In this document: one piece after another, positions 52,008-61,706 of the stretch
Numbering within the stretch: the stretch's first letter is position 1
Layout of the letters: every line of letters starts with the position of its first letter
Assembly: GCA_903839675.1 (NCBI GenBank)
Contig: CAIMDB010000001.1
Coordinates: 1-64,000, forward strand
Source of the DNA: an uncultured Sphingomonadales bacterium
Lineage (GTDB): Bacteria > Pseudomonadota > Alphaproteobacteria > Sphingomonadales > Sphingomonadaceae
Reading direction: 5' to 3'
Length of the DNA: 64,000 nucleotides
Notes under the pieces: model-generated
Databases searched by the model: none
What the model was told of the DNA's origin: nothing
Seen by the model: only the letters and a program-made list of their open reading frames with translations
Program-made: the position numbers and the translations under genes

Positions 52008-53674
52008 TGACAATGACCACCGTTGCTGCAACGCACGATCACGCACATGATCATCACGACGCGGACCATCATCCGGGCTTCTTTGCCCGTTGGTTCATGT
52101 CAACCAACCACAAGGATATTGGCACCCTTTATCTGATCTTCGCAATTCTGGCGGGGATCATCGGGGGTGCTATCTCCGGGATGATGCGCGCTGAACTCGC
52201 GCAGCCGGGCATTCAATATCTGACCACCTGGGCTGCCATGGTGGAAGGCGAAGGTGCCAGCATTGATCAGGCCTACCATCTTTGGAACGTGCTCATCACG
52301 GCGCACGGCCTCATCATGGTGTTCTTCATGGTCATGCCAGCGCTCATCGGTGGCTTTGGTAACTGGTTCATCCCGATCATGATCGGTGCGCCAGACATGG
52401 CATTCCCGCGCATGAACAACGTGTCCTTCTGGCTGCTGGTTCCTGCCTTTATCCTGCTGCTCGGCTCCGCCTTCGTGCCCGGTGGTACGGGTCTTGGCGC
52501 AGGTACGGGTTGGACGGTCTACGCACCGCTTTCGACCTACGGGTCGCAGGGGCCTGCCGTCGACATGGCGATCTTCTCGCTCCATCTGGCGGGCGCAAGC
52601 TCGATCATGGGCGCGATCAACTTCATCACCACGATCTTCAACATGCGTGCTCCCGGCATGACGCTGCACAAGATGCCGCTGTTTGTTTGGTCGGTGCTGG
52701 TCACGGCGTTCCTGCTTTTGCTGGCCCTGCCGGTTCTGGCCGCCGCCATCACCATGTTGCTGACGGACCGTAACTTCGGCACGACCTTCTTTGATCCAGC
52801 CGGCGGTGGGGACCCTGTTCTCTATCAGCACCTGTTCTGGTTCTTCGGTCACCCTGAAGTGTACATCATGATCCTGCCGGGCTTCGGCATCGTCAGCCAG
52901 ATCATCTCGACCTTCTCGAAAAAGCCGATCTTTGGCTATCTCGGCATGGCCTATGCCATGGTCGCGATTGGTGTTGTCGGCTTTGTCGTGTGGGCACACC
53001 ACATGTTCACAACCGGTCTCGACGTGAACACGAAGATGTACTTCACGGCGGCCACCATGGTCATCGCGGTGCCGACCGGCATTAAGATCTTCTCATGGAT
53101 CGCGACAATGTGGGGCGGCTCAATCCGCTTTACTGTGCCAATGGTCTGGTCACTCGGCTTCATCTTCATGTTCACCGTTGGTGGCGTGACGGGCGTTGTC
53201 CTCGCCAATGGCGGCGTCGATAACTACATGCACGACACCTATTATGTTGTGGCGCACTTCCACTACGTGCTCTCGCTGGGTGCGGTGTTCTCGCTCTTTG
53301 CGGGCTTCACTTACTGGTTCGCAAAAATGAGCGGCCGTCACCTCAATGAATTCCTGGGTCACCTGCACTTCTGGGTGTTCTTCCTTGGCGTGAACATCAT
53401 CTTCTTCCCGATGCACTTCCTCGGGTTGCAGGGCATGCCGCGGCGTTATCCGGATTATCCGGATGCCTTTGCCTACTGGAACGAAATTGCCTCAATCGGC
53501 TATGCCATCATGGCTAGCTCAATGGTGATCTTCTTCGTCAACATCGCCTATGCGTTCCTCGCTGGGCGTAAGGCGGAAGGCAATTACTGGGGTGAAGGCG
53601 CGACGACGCTCGAATGGACCTTGTCCAGCCCGCCGCCGTTCCACCAGTTCGAAACACTGCCTAAGATTGACTAA
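52007..53674 (+). CDS. ctaD: cytochrome c oxidase subunit I
   Basis: A 555-aa heme-copper catalytic subunit, 12 helices. The His-Tyr crosslink region [17 protein letters not shown], heme ligands in AHGLIMVFF and [21 protein letters not shown], and YQHLFWFF are intact, so it is an A-type proton pump. The N-terminus is His-rich ([13 protein letters not shown]), a feature I note as unusual but found in some related oxidases. Downstream there is a hairpin and then ctaB. Confidence 0.98.
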   Translation: MTMTTVAATHDHAHDHHDADHHPGFFARWFMSTNHKDIGTLYLIFAILAGIIGGAISGMMRAELAQPGIQYLTTWAAMVEGEGASIDQAYHLWNVLITAHGLIMVFFMVMPALIGGFGNWFIPIMIGAPDMAFPRMNNVSFWLLVPAFILLLGSAFVPGGTGLGAGTGWTVYAPLSTYGSQGPAVDMAIFSLHLAGASSIMGAINFITTIFNMRAPGMTLHKMPLFVWSVLVTAFLLLLALPVLAAAITMLLTDRNFGTTFFDPAGGGDPVLYQHLFWFFGHPEVYIMILPGFGIVSQIISTFSKKPIFGYLGMAYAMVAIGVVGFVVWAHHMFTTGLDVNTKMYFTAATMVIAVPTGIKIFSWIATMWGGSIRFTVPMVWSLGFIFMFTVGGVTGVVLANGGVDNYMHDTYYVVAHFHYVLSLGAVFSLFAGFTYWFAKMSGRHLNEFLGHLHFWVFFLGVNIIFFPMHFLGLQGMPRRYPDYPDAFAYWNEIASIGYAIMASSMVIFFVNIAYAFLAGRKAEGNYWGEGATTLEWTLSSPPPFHQFETLPKID

Positions 53675-53738
53675 AGGGCAAGATCGACCAGAGGGGCAGC
53701 ATGGCCCGTTCCTTTGGTCTTAACTGAAACATCCGGTG

Positions 53739-53768
53739 GCCCGGTCTGCTGTTAAAGGCAGACCGGGC
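53739..53768 (+). other. perfect 11-bp hairpin between ctaD and ctaB
   Basis: GCCCGGTCTGC / GCAGACCGGGC around TGTTAAAG. There is no T-run, so it is more likely an mRNA-stability or partial-termination element than a full terminator. It could set the ratio of structural to assembly genes. Confidence 0.65.
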
Positions 53769-53803
53769 GCTGGTATGAAGGCTGGAAACAGCGTCAAGAG
53801 CTT

Positions 53804-54715
53804 ATGACAAGCCTGAGCGTGATCAACACACAGACCCTCCCGGCGGATTGGCGCGATTTCCTCGCGCTGACCAAGCCCCGGGTCATGTCGCTCGTGGTGT
53901 TCACGGGGCTATGCGGGCTGATTGCAGCGCCTGTGCATATCCATCCTGTCCTCGCCTTCACTGCCGTGCTGTGCATTGCGCTTGGTGCAGGGGCTGCCGG
54001 TGCGCTCAACCAATGGTATGAGTCCGACATCGATGCGCTGATGAAGCGCACGCAAAACCGGCCCCTTCCCGCCGGACGCATGGACCGCCAATCCGCCCTG
54101 CATTTTGGCGTGGGCCTCTCTTTCTTTTCGGTGCTGACGCTGGGTGTGGCGACCAACTGGTTTGCAGCCGCCATCCTCGCCGCGTCGATTCTGTTCTACG
54201 TGCTCGTCTACACCGTCTGGCTCAAGCGCCGGACCCCGCAGAATATCGTCATCGGTGGTGCGGCAGGGGCCTTTCCGCCGATGATCGGCTGGGCGGCGGC
54301 AACGGGCGATATGAGCCTGCTTCCGATCCTGCTGTTTGGGATCATCTTCCTTTGGACGCCCCCCCACTTCTGGGCTTTGGCGCTGTTTGTGAAGACGGAT
54401 TATGCCAATGCGGGCGTCCCGATGCTGCCCGTCGTGGCCGGAGAGAAAACAACCCGCACGCAAGTCCTGCTCTACACCGTGCCCATGGTCGCCTGCGCCA
54501 TTGCTCCGTTCGCGTTGGGGATGCTCGGGCTGATTTATGGCATTTCGGCCATCCTGCTGTCCGTTGTGTTTCTGCTATTGTCCGCGCGTGTCGCCTTCCG
54601 CACCACGCGGGAAGGCGATTCGATGGCGCCGGAAAAGGCCCTGTTCGCTTTTTCCATCGTCTATCTCTTTGTCCTCTTTGGGGCGGTCGCGGTGGACCGT
54701 ATGGTATTGGCATGA
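53804..54715 (+). CDS. ctaB: protoheme IX farnesyltransferase (heme O synthase)
   Basis: A 303-aa UbiA-type membrane enzyme (EC 2.5.1.141). The Asp-rich motif is [25 protein letters not shown] and the second is near [28 protein letters not shown]. It makes heme O for the oxidase. It overlaps the next small gene by 4 nt. Confidence 0.96.
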   Translation: MTSLSVINTQTLPADWRDFLALTKPRVMSLVVFTGLCGLIAAPVHIHPVLAFTAVLCIALGAGAAGALNQWYESDIDALMKRTQNRPLPAGRMDRQSALHFGVGLSFFSVLTLGVATNWFAAAILAASILFYVLVYTVWLKRRTPQNIVIGGAAGAFPPMIGWAAATGDMSLLPILLFGIIFLWTPPHFWALALFVKTDYANAGVPMLPVVAGEKTTRTQVLLYTVPMVACAIAPFALGMLGLIYGISAILLSVVFLLLSARVAFRTTREGDSMAPEKALFAFSIVYLFVLFGAVAVDRMVLA

Positions 54716-54828
54716 GCGACCAAGACGAATTCAATCGGCGTCGGCAACAGCGCTCGATCGTGACGGCAGTGCTGCTGGTCGGCATGTGCCTGTTGTTCTA
54801 CTTCATCACTCTGGCGAGGATTGGGTAA
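54712..54828 (+). CDS. 38-aa CoxF-like small membrane protein
   Basis: [38 protein letters not shown]: a charged N-terminus and one membrane helix. It overlaps the ctaB stop (ATGA) and the ctaG start (TAATG), a position held by short CoxF-type proteins in alphaproteobacterial cox operons. Probably helps copper delivery or assembly. Confidence 0.75.
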   Translation: MSDQDEFNRRRQQRSIVTAVLLVGMCLLFYFITLARIG

Positions 54829-55370
54829 TGAACGCAACACTCCGCACGGGTATGCTGGCAACAACGCTCGCCGTTGCAATGGCAGGGGTCGGCTATGCGA
54901 GCGTCCCGCTCTACCGCATGTTTTGTCAGGTCACAGGCTTTGGCGGGACGACGCAAAAGGCGATTGGCGGCTCTGCCCCCGGCGCCGTTGGCAGCCAAAC
55001 CATGTCGGTCCGTTTCGATGCCAATCATAGCCCTAGCCTGCCTTGGAAATTCCATCAGGAAGTGAATCGGGAGATTGTGAAAGTCGGGGAACAGGAGATC
55101 GCCTTTTTCATCGCGAAGAACCTGTCTGACAAACCCGTTTCCGGCACAGCGAGTTTTAACGTTACGCCCAATCAGGCCGGCAAATATTTCACCAAAATCC
55201 AGTGTTTCTGCTTCACCAAGCAGACGTTGCAACCGGGCCAGCAGGTGCGGATGCCGGTCGTCTTTTACGTCGATCCGGCGATCCTGAAGGACCCGGCGGC
55301 AAGGGATGTTGAAGAAATCACGCTCAGTTACACCTTCTATCCGGTGGACGAGGCGAAAAACCAAAGCTAA
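54828..55370 (+). CDS. ctaG: cytochrome c oxidase assembly protein CtaG/Cox11
   Basis: A 180-aa Cox11-type copper chaperone: an N-terminal membrane helix (MLATTLAVAMAGVGYASVPLY), the conserved SVPLYRMFCQVTGFGGTTQ, and the copper-binding CFCF in KIQCFCFTKQTLQPG. It delivers CuB to subunit I. Coupled with the 38-aa gene before and ctaE after. Confidence 0.96.
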   Translation: MNATLRTGMLATTLAVAMAGVGYASVPLYRMFCQVTGFGGTTQKAIGGSAPGAVGSQTMSVRFDANHSPSLPWKFHQEVNREIVKVGEQEIAFFIAKNLSDKPVSGTASFNVTPNQAGKYFTKIQCFCFTKQTLQPGQQVRMPVVFYVDPAILKDPAARDVEEITLSYTFYPVDEAKNQS

Positions 55371-55403
55371 GCGATTTTCGAATTCACAGGGAAAGCATTG
55401 ACG

Positions 55404-56318
55404 ATGGCAGGCGCAAAGAACCACGACTACCATATCCTACCGCCCAGCATTCACCCCTTTGTTGGGTCAATGTCGGCGCTCCTCGCCTTTGGCGGGTTGG
55501 TCATGTGGATGCATGAGATGCCTTATGGTGGCATCGTGTCCAGCATTGGCTGGCTCGGCATCCTCTACACCTTCTACGCCTGGTGGTCGGATGTTGTGAA
55601 GGAAGCCCAAAGCGGTGATCACACGCCAGTCGTGCAGCTGCATCTGCGCTATGGTATGATCCTGTTCATCGCCTCTGAAGTCATGTTCTTTGTTGGCTGG
55701 TTCTGGGCGTTCTTCGACTTCTCGTTGTTCCCCGTGCCGCTTCAGGTTGTGGACGGCGCTGTTGAGATCATTGCCGGTCCGAATTCGGTGACGCAGGCCG
55801 CTGGCCAGTTCCCGGCCAAGGGCCTTGAAGTCATTGATGCCTTTGGCTTCCCGTTGCTCAACACGCTCATCCTGCTCTGCTCGGGAACGACCGTCACCTG
55901 GGCCCACCATGCGCTCATCAACAATGAACGCGGCGGCGAAAAGACAGGGCTTTGGGGCCTGCTCCGCGTTGGCGAAAACGACAATCTGAAGAAGGGCCTG
56001 TGGATCACGATCGCGCTCGGCCTGCTCTTCTCGTCCATCCAGATCTATGAATATGCCGAAGCGCCATTCGCGTTTAAGGGCCTGAACTACAGCTCGGCCT
56101 TCTACATGGCGACCGGCTTCCACGGCTTCCACGTGTTCGTCGGCACGATCTTCCTGATCGTCTGCCTCGTGCGGTCGTACAAGGGCCACTTCACCCCGCG
56201 TCAGCACTTCGGCTTTGAAGCTGCCGCTTGGTATTGGCACTTCGTTGACGTGGTGTGGTTGTTCCTCTTTGTCGCCGTCTACGTTTGGGGCGGCTGGGGC
56301 GCGCCAGTCCACGGCTGA
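55404..56318 (+). CDS. ctaE: cytochrome c oxidase subunit III
   Basis: A 304-aa subunit with seven helices: HDYHILPPSIHPFVGSMSALLAFGG, MILFIASEVMFFVGWFWAFFDFSLFP, and the C-terminal FYMATGFHGFHVFVGTIFLIV...HFGFEAAAWYWHFVDVVWLFLFVAVYVWGG are canonical. ATG 55404 is used; TTG 55398 is possible and is closer to AGGG. It stabilises subunit I and proton pumping. Confidence 0.96.
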   Translation: MAGAKNHDYHILPPSIHPFVGSMSALLAFGGLVMWMHEMPYGGIVSSIGWLGILYTFYAWWSDVVKEAQSGDHTPVVQLHLRYGMILFIASEVMFFVGWFWAFFDFSLFPVPLQVVDGAVEIIAGPNSVTQAAGQFPAKGLEVIDAFGFPLLNTLILLCSGTTVTWAHHALINNERGGEKTGLWGLLRVGENDNLKKGLWITIALGLLFSSIQIYEYAEAPFAFKGLNYSSAFYMATGFHGFHVFVGTIFLIVCLVRSYKGHFTPRQHFGFEAAAWYWHFVDVVWLFLFVAVYVWGGWGAPVHG

Positions 56319-56322
56319 TCTG

Positions 56323-56691
56323 ATGACTGACTGGCAGGCCCCGGATACGACCCAAGCGTCGTTAAAGGGGCTTTGCCCACGCTGCGGCGCCCCGACTCTG
56401 TTCGTGGGCGCCGTTCGCTTTTCAGACCGGTGTTCAACCTGTGATCTGGACTTTACCCAGTTCAACGTGGGGGATGGGCCTGCCGCCTTCCTCATCATGA
56501 TTGTCGGCGCCATCGTCACCCTTGGCGCGGTCCTTCTGGAACTGTCGGTGTCGCCGCCTTTTTGGGTGCATATCCTCATCTGGTTGCCGGTAACGGCGGG
56601 ACTGGTCATCGGGCTGCTGCGGCTGGCCAAAGGCGCGTTGCTCATCCTTGAATATCGCAACCGCGCGCGCGAAGGGCGGCTGGTCCTCTGA
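56323..56691 (+). CDS. DUF983 small zinc-ribbon membrane protein
   Basis: A 122-aa protein: a ribbon GLCPRCGAPTLFVG...CSTCDLDFTQF with two CxxC pairs, then two membrane helices. DUF983 proteins lie near cox genes and have been suggested to assist oxidase assembly. It starts 5 nt after ctaE; ATG 56323 chosen. Overlaps surf1 by 1 nt. Confidence 0.88.
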   Translation: MTDWQAPDTTQASLKGLCPRCGAPTLFVGAVRFSDRCSTCDLDFTQFNVGDGPAAFLIMIVGAIVTLGAVLLELSVSPPFWVHILIWLPVTAGLVIGLLRLAKGALLILEYRNRAREGRLVL

Positions 56692-57311
56692 TGCGCATCC
56701 CGGTTCTTCCGACCCTTGTGGTGGCGGTTGCCTGTGCAGTGATGATTGCGCTCGGCTTCTGGCAGCTGGACCGTCGCGCAGAAAAGGCAGGGCAGATCGC
56801 CTTATTTGCGGCGAACATGCAGAAGGAGGCTGCCGCCTATCAGCCCAAGGGGCCAGTGCCAGACGCGCTGCTGTTCCGGCTTTCATCGGCGATGTGCGTC
56901 AAAGTCACCGGCTGGCGCACCGAGGTGGGCCGATCCGTCAAAGGCGGGGGCGGCTATCGCTGGATTGCTGAGTGCAGCACCGGTGCCGAAGGGCCCGGAC
57001 TACTTGCCGATATGGGCGTGACGCGAAACCCGAAGCTGAAACCCAATTGGAGTGGCGGCCTTGTGCGCGGCCGCGTCACGACTGAACCGAGCCACCAGAG
57101 CCTGTTCGGCAAGCTGGGCGGCACGCAGGAAGTTCTGCGGCCGATGCTGGTGTCAGACACCCCCGCGTCGGGGTTAGACGCCAGTGCCCCGCCATCGCCG
57201 GATGAGGTGCCCAATAATCACCTCGCTTACGCGGTCCAATGGTTCCTGTTCGCAGGTGTGGCGGCCCTCATCTATGCCCTCGCGCTCCGCCGCCGGATGC
57301 GTGCAGGTTGA
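56691..57311 (+). CDS. SURF1 family oxidase assembly protein
   Basis: A 206-aa protein with a helix at each end (LPTLVVAVACAVMIALGFWQL and LAYAVQWFLFAGVAALIYALA) and the SURF1 periplasmic domain between. The GFWQLDRRAEKAG start and the NNHLAYAVQWFLFA end are family marks. It helps heme A insertion into subunit I. The domain appears short, so some loops are missing. Confidence 0.9.
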   Translation: MRIPVLPTLVVAVACAVMIALGFWQLDRRAEKAGQIALFAANMQKEAAAYQPKGPVPDALLFRLSSAMCVKVTGWRTEVGRSVKGGGGYRWIAECSTGAEGPGLLADMGVTRNPKLKPNWSGGLVRGRVTTEPSHQSLFGKLGGTQEVLRPMLVSDTPASGLDASAPPSPDEVPNNHLAYAVQWFLFAGVAALIYALALRRRMRAG

Positions 57312-58063
57312 GCCTGCCGCACGATCCCGTTTTCTACATCGTCGCGTCGATTGCTGTTATCCTCGTCGGCATCGCCAAGGGTGGCTTTGCAGGGCTGGGT
57401 GCAGCGTCCATGCCCATCCTCGTGCTGGTTATGGATCCGGTGCCGGCGGCGGCGATGCTCTTGCCAATTCTGATCGTGCAGGACGTCGTTGGCGTCTGGG
57501 CGTTCCGCCGCAGCTTTGACATGCCGACGCTTAAGCTGATGGTCCCCGGCGCGGTTGTCGGCGTCTTTCTCGGCTGGCTGCTGGCAACCATTGTACCGCC
57601 CGATGCCGTCCGCGCCTTTGTTGGGCTGATTGCGCTGGCCTTTGGAACCTATCGCCTTGCCGGAGAACGGGGCTTTCGCCTGCCGATCAAGGCGGATCTG
57701 CCTTTATGGGTCGGGGCGTTCTGGGGCGCTGTTTCCGGCTTCACCAGTCAGGTCGCCCATGCCGGCGGACCGCCTTTCCAAATCTGGGCGCTGTCGCGGC
57801 GGATGCCGCACACAGTGTTCATCGGCACGTCGGCGATCTTCTTTGCGGTGCTCAACTGGATGAAGGTGCCCGCTTATATGGCGCTCGGGCAGTTCACCTG
57901 GGCCAATATGCAGCTCACGCTCGTCTTTCTGCCGGTCGCGATTGCAAGCACCTTTGCCGGGGTCTGGCTCGTGAAACGGGTCAGTGCAGAGCGGTTCAAC
58001 ACGCTCATCTCGCTGCTGATGGTGGCTGTTGGGGCAGAGCTCATTCGTGTTGCGCTCACCTAA
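57308..58063 (+). CDS. TSUP family permease (TauE/SafE)
   Basis: A 251-aa membrane protein with about eight helices. Signature: VGIAKGGFAGLGAASMPILVLVM and the second repeat GAFWGAVSGFTSQVAHAGGPPFQIW. It begins with TTG 57308, overlapping the SURF1 stop. TSUP proteins export sulfite or sulfonates, or take up other anions. Within a cox operon its role may relate to redox or copper metabolism, but this is not shown. Confidence 0.88.
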   Translation: MSLPHDPVFYIVASIAVILVGIAKGGFAGLGAASMPILVLVMDPVPAAAMLLPILIVQDVVGVWAFRRSFDMPTLKLMVPGAVVGVFLGWLLATIVPPDAVRAFVGLIALAFGTYRLAGERGFRLPIKADLPLWVGAFWGAVSGFTSQVAHAGGPPFQIWALSRRMPHTVFIGTSAIFFAVLNWMKVPAYMALGQFTWANMQLTLVFLPVAIASTFAGVWLVKRVSAERFNTLISLLMVAVGAELIRVALT

Positions 58064-58103
58064 ACTTGCCCATTGGGCCTATCGCGGCTAACGCCGCCGC
58101 ATC

Positions 58104-59504
58104 ATGCGGTATGTCAGCACTCGGGGAAGCGCACCGGCGCTCGATTTCGAAGGCGCCACCCTTGCCGGGTTGGCCTCAGATGGTGGACTCTATGTGCCGG
58201 AAAGCTGGCCGGAGTTCTCGAAAGCCGAGATCGCGGCGATGCGCGGCCTCTCTTATGTCGATACCGCTGTGGCCGTCATGCGGCCCTTCGTGGCCGGATG
58301 CCTGGATGATGCAACGCTCAAGCGCCTGTGCACCACCGCTTATGGCCGCTTCTCGCACGATGCGGTGACGCCTGTCATCCAGCTGGACCAACAACATTGG
58401 CTGATGGAGCTGTTCCACGGCCCGACGCTGGCATTCAAGGATGTGGCGCTTCAGTTGCTCGGTCAATTGTTCGAGACGTTTCTGTCCAAGCGCGACGCGC
58501 ATCTGACGATCATCGGCGCGACCTCGGGCGACACCGGCTCTGCTGCGATTGACGGGGTGGCAGGGCGCGCGAAGATCGACATCTTCATGCTCCACCCGCT
58601 GGGGCGCGTGTCGGACGTGCAGCGCCGACAGATGACGACGGTGCTCGCGCCCAATGTCTACAACATCGCCATCGACGGCAGCTTTGACGACGCGCAGGCG
58701 ATCGTCAAGGCACTGTTCAATGACCGCGACTTCAACGGCCGCTTCACGGTCTCGGCGGTCAATTCGATCAACTGGGCACGGCTAATGGCGCAGGTGGTGT
58801 ATTATTTCTACACCGCCGTCCGCTTGGGCGCACCGGAGCGGCCCGTGGCCTTCTCCGTGCCGACCGGCAATTTCGGGGATGTGTTTGCAGGCTATGTCGC
58901 GCAGCGCATGGGCCTGCCCGTGGCGAAGCTTATCGTGGCGACCAACGTTAACGACATCCTCCACCGTGCACTGACGACAGGCGATTATAGCTGCGGCACC
59001 GTCACGGCGACGGCGACGCCGAGCATGGACATTCAGGTCAGCTCCAACTTTGAGCGTTTGCTGTTCGACCTCGCCGGACGCGACGGCAAGGGGTTGGCCA
59101 AGATGATGGCCGATTTCGAATCGACCCGCGCGATGTCGATCCCCGCCGATATGCTCGCAGGCTCCAAAGACCTGTTCGTCAGCGCGCGCATCGATGCCGA
59201 TGGTATGTCAGACGCGATGCGCTGGGCGCATGACCGCACCGATCAGGTGCTCGATCCGCATACCGCCATCGGTCTGGCGGCGGCGCGCAACGCAGGTCTG
59301 CCTGCCGACGTGCCGGTGGTGACGCTGGCCACGGCGCACCCGGCCAAGTTCCGCGATGCCGTGGAACGCGCAACAGGGGTGCGTCCGCATCTGCCGGCGC
59401 GCATGGGCAATTTGTTTGAGCGTGAAGAGCGGTACGACACGCTGCCCGCGACGAAGGAGGCGATTGCTTCCTATGTCGCCGAACGGGCAACGCCGGCTGC
59501 ATGA
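58104..59504 (+). CDS. thrC: threonine synthase
   Basis: A 466-aa PLP enzyme (EC 4.2.3.1), converting O-phosphohomoserine to threonine. MRYVSTRGSAPALDFEGATLAGLASDGGLYVPESWP start; Lys112 in FHGPTLAFKDVAL binds PLP; then TSGDTGSAAIDGV for phosphate. Bacterial long form length. It overlaps the methyltransferase gene by 4 nt. Confidence 0.97.
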   Translation: MRYVSTRGSAPALDFEGATLAGLASDGGLYVPESWPEFSKAEIAAMRGLSYVDTAVAVMRPFVAGCLDDATLKRLCTTAYGRFSHDAVTPVIQLDQQHWLMELFHGPTLAFKDVALQLLGQLFETFLSKRDAHLTIIGATSGDTGSAAIDGVAGRAKIDIFMLHPLGRVSDVQRRQMTTVLAPNVYNIAIDGSFDDAQAIVKALFNDRDFNGRFTVSAVNSINWARLMAQVVYYFYTAVRLGAPERPVAFSVPTGNFGDVFAGYVAQRMGLPVAKLIVATNVNDILHRALTTGDYSCGTVTATATPSMDIQVSSNFERLLFDLAGRDGKGLAKMMADFESTRAMSIPADMLAGSKDLFVSARIDADGMSDAMRWAHDRTDQVLDPHTAIGLAAARNAGLPADVPVVTLATAHPAKFRDAVERATGVRPHLPARMGNLFEREERYDTLPATKEAIASYVAERATPAA

Positions 59505-60370
59505 CGCCGATCACCCTGATTGGGGAACCTTGGGCCGATTACGGCCTGATTGATTCCGGCTATGGCCGCAAGCTTGAGCGGTACGGCCCGCGTCGCTTCA
59601 TCCGGCCCGAACCACAGGCGCTTTGGGCCCCGGCCAGTGATGAGTGGACCGCCGATGGCGAATTCGTGCCCGGTGCTGATGAAGATGGCGGCGGCCAATG
59701 GCGCTTTTCCAGCCGCCTGCCCGAAAAGGGCTGGACCGGGAGCTGGGAAGAGGTGCGCTTCACCATGCAGCCAACGCCCTTCCGGCATCTGAGCTTCTTT
59801 CCGGACATGGCGCCGGTGTGGACCTGGATGCGCGGAAAGTTGGCTGGCATGGACGCGCCGACCGCGATGAACCTTTTCGGCTATACCGGTGTCGGCAGCT
59901 TGGCTCTTGCCGCCAAGGGCGCCGCTGTGACGCACGTCGATGCCTCCAAGAAGTCGGTCGAAGCCGCGCGCGTCAATGCGGCGCTGTCCAACATGACCGA
60001 CAAGCCCGTCCGCTGGATCATCGATGATGCGATGAAGTTCACCGCCCGCGAAGTGCGGCGCGGCAAGCGCTATGACGGCATCATCTTTGATCCGCCGAAG
60101 TATGGCCGCGGCCCGGATGGCGAAGTTTGGAAGCTGGAAGAAGGCTTGCCCGAACTCATCGCCGATTGCCGCAAGCTGCTCGATGCCGACTCGCGCTTCC
60201 TTTTTCTGACGGTCTACGCCGTCCGCATGTCCGCGCTTGCCATTGGGGAGCTAGTGCGCCAGCACTTTGCCGATCTCGGCGGCACGGTGGAATGCGGGGA
60301 GCTCGGCGTGCGGGAAGAGGCGCGGGGCCTTGTCCTGCCGACGGCGATCTTCGCGCGCTGGTCCAGATAG
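59501..60370 (+). CDS. class I SAM-dependent rRNA methyltransferase, RlmI-like
   Basis: A 289-aa methyltransferase. SAM site motif AMNLFGYTGVGSLALAAKGAAVTHVDASKKSVEAARVNAAL, then IIDDAMKFTAREVRRGKRYDGIIFDPPKYGRGPDGEVWKLEE with DPPK-type motif. It resembles the catalytic half of RlmI/RlmK but lacks an evident PUA N-domain of standard length, so the target is uncertain. It overlaps thrC by 4 nt. Confidence 0.88.
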   Translation: MTPITLIGEPWADYGLIDSGYGRKLERYGPRRFIRPEPQALWAPASDEWTADGEFVPGADEDGGGQWRFSSRLPEKGWTGSWEEVRFTMQPTPFRHLSFFPDMAPVWTWMRGKLAGMDAPTAMNLFGYTGVGSLALAAKGAAVTHVDASKKSVEAARVNAALSNMTDKPVRWIIDDAMKFTAREVRRGKRYDGIIFDPPKYGRGPDGEVWKLEEGLPELIADCRKLLDADSRFLFLTVYAVRMSALAIGELVRQHFADLGGTVECGELGVREEARGLVLPTAIFARWSR

Positions 60371-60381
60371 GGACTGCTTCT

Positions 60382-60470
60382 CCCGTCTGCCCTGAGCTTG
60401 TCGAAGGGCTGTCCTTCTTCTGTGTGCCAAGGTTAAAGGACAGGGCTTCGACAGGCTCGGCCCAAACGGG
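60382..60470. repeat. long inverted repeat with GAGCTTGTCGAAGG core
   Basis: Left arm 60382-60415 (CCCTGAGCTTGTCGAAGGG core) and right arm 60436-60470 (TTCGACAGGCTCGG core) are inverted copies, about 28 of 35 matches, with a 20-nt loop. It sits between the convergent methyltransferase and ccmB genes. The left arm resembles the insert in the pdhC linker. Confidence 0.75.
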
Positions 60471-60477
60471 ATAAAGA

Positions 60478-61125
60478 CTATTCTCTAAGCGCCCTAATCC
60501 CGGCCCCTGCCGCAAACGGCGCCACAGCGACCAGAAACAGCGAAGACGCCGCTAGAAACCTGAGCGCACCGCCGCCAAAATCCCCGATGCTGCCCGCACC
60601 GAAGATGATCAGCGGAATGGCCAGCGGCAACATGAGCAGCCCCGCCAGCGCGCCGCCGCGCCGCAGCCCGGCGGTCAGACTGGCGACCATAACGCCCAGA
60701 GCAGCTAGTCCCGGTGTGCCTGCCAGCAGGCCCAATTCGACCGCAGCCAGCGTCTCGCCATCCAGCCGCAGCATGGCGGAGGCGGGAACGGCCGCCAGCA
60801 TCAGCGGCGGCCCAAAGCCGATCCAGTGGGCGGTGATCTTGGCGGCGGCAATCATCTCCTCGCCCACACCGCGCACGGCATATTGATCGAGGACACCGGC
60901 TTCCGCATCGGGAGCAATCAGCCTGTCGATGGGCAGGAGCGCTGCGAGCAAAGCGGCCACCCACAGAACACCGCCACCGGTTTTGGCGAGCAAGGCGCCG
61001 TCCGGCCCGACTGCGAACGGATAGAGCGTCGCGACCAACAGGAAGAACACGACCGGCAGGCCAATGCCGCCTGATCCAAGCGAGAGGCGCAGGTCACGGC
61101 CAAGGATGGCGAGGAACGCCCTCAT
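60478..61125 (-). CDS. ccmB: heme exporter protein CcmB
   Basis: A 215-aa inner-membrane protein with six helices: VVFFLLVATLYPFAVGPD, AALLAALLPIDRLI, YAVRGVGEEMIAAAKITAHWIGFGPPLMLAAVPASAML and later GLRRGGALAGLLMLPLAIPLIIFGAGS are typical. It works with CcmA in cytochrome c maturation (system I). Overlaps ccmA by 4 nt. Confidence 0.94.
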   Translation of the reverse strand: MRAFLAILGRDLRLSLGSGGIGLPVVFFLLVATLYPFAVGPDGALLAKTGGGVLWVAALLAALLPIDRLIAPDAEAGVLDQYAVRGVGEEMIAAAKITAHWIGFGPPLMLAAVPASAMLRLDGETLAAVELGLLAGTPGLAALGVMVASLTAGLRRGGALAGLLMLPLAIPLIIFGAGSIGDFGGGALRFLAASSLFLVAVAPFAAGAGIRALRE

Positions 61126-61706
61126 TCCGCCGCCTCCAATGCGAGAGCCTCAGCATCCGCTAGGCCAAGCGGCTGGTGCGACGCGACCACGACGATCCCG
61201 CCCTGCGCCCGATGCGCGGCGATGGCGCTCTCTAGCAACGCCAGTGACGCGGTATCCAGCCCATTGCCGGGTTCATCGAGCAACCAAATGTCCGCTTCAC
61301 TTGCCAGCACGCGGGCAAGGTTGGCGCGTCGCCTTTGCCCGGTGGAGAGCAGCCGAACGGGCACTTCAGCGAGGCGGGTCATGTCGAGCGCTTCCAGCGC
61401 CGCTGCAACCGCCGTCGGGCCGGTGCCGTCCATCCCCGTCCAATAGCCAAGCGCCTTGGCCAGCGGCAGGCGCGGATCGAGTGCAGTGTTTTCATCAGAC
61501 AGGGCGAGGCTTCCCGCATGTGTCACGGTGCCTGCATAGGCGGGCAGCAGCCCTGCGATCAGCCGCAACAGGCTCGATTTCCCGACGCCATTGGGGCCGG
61601 TCAGCAACAGCGCATCGCCGGGGCCGAGCGTCGCGTTCAATCCCTTGAACAGCACACGCCCGCCGCGCACGCAGGCAAGATTGGATAAGGCGAGGGAGGC
61701 CGTCAT
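61122..61706 (-). CDS. ccmA: heme exporter ATP-binding protein CcmA
   Basis: A 194-aa ABC ATPase. Walker A LTGPNGVGKSSLLRLIAGL, signature LSTGQRRRANLARVL, Walker B IWLLDEPGNGLD and H-loop VVVASHQPLGL. Slightly short for the family. With CcmB it forms an ABC transporter for cytochrome c maturation, releasing holo-CcmE from CcmC. Overlaps the metallopeptidase gene by 4 nt. The other ccm genes are not in the window. Confidence 0.95.
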   Translation of the reverse strand: MTASLALSNLACVRGGRVLFKGLNATLGPGDALLLTGPNGVGKSSLLRLIAGLLPAYAGTVTHAGSLALSDENTALDPRLPLAKALGYWTGMDGTGPTAVAAALEALDMTRLAEVPVRLLSTGQRRRANLARVLASEADIWLLDEPGNGLDTASLALLESAIAAHRAQGGIVVVASHQPLGLADAEALALEAAE

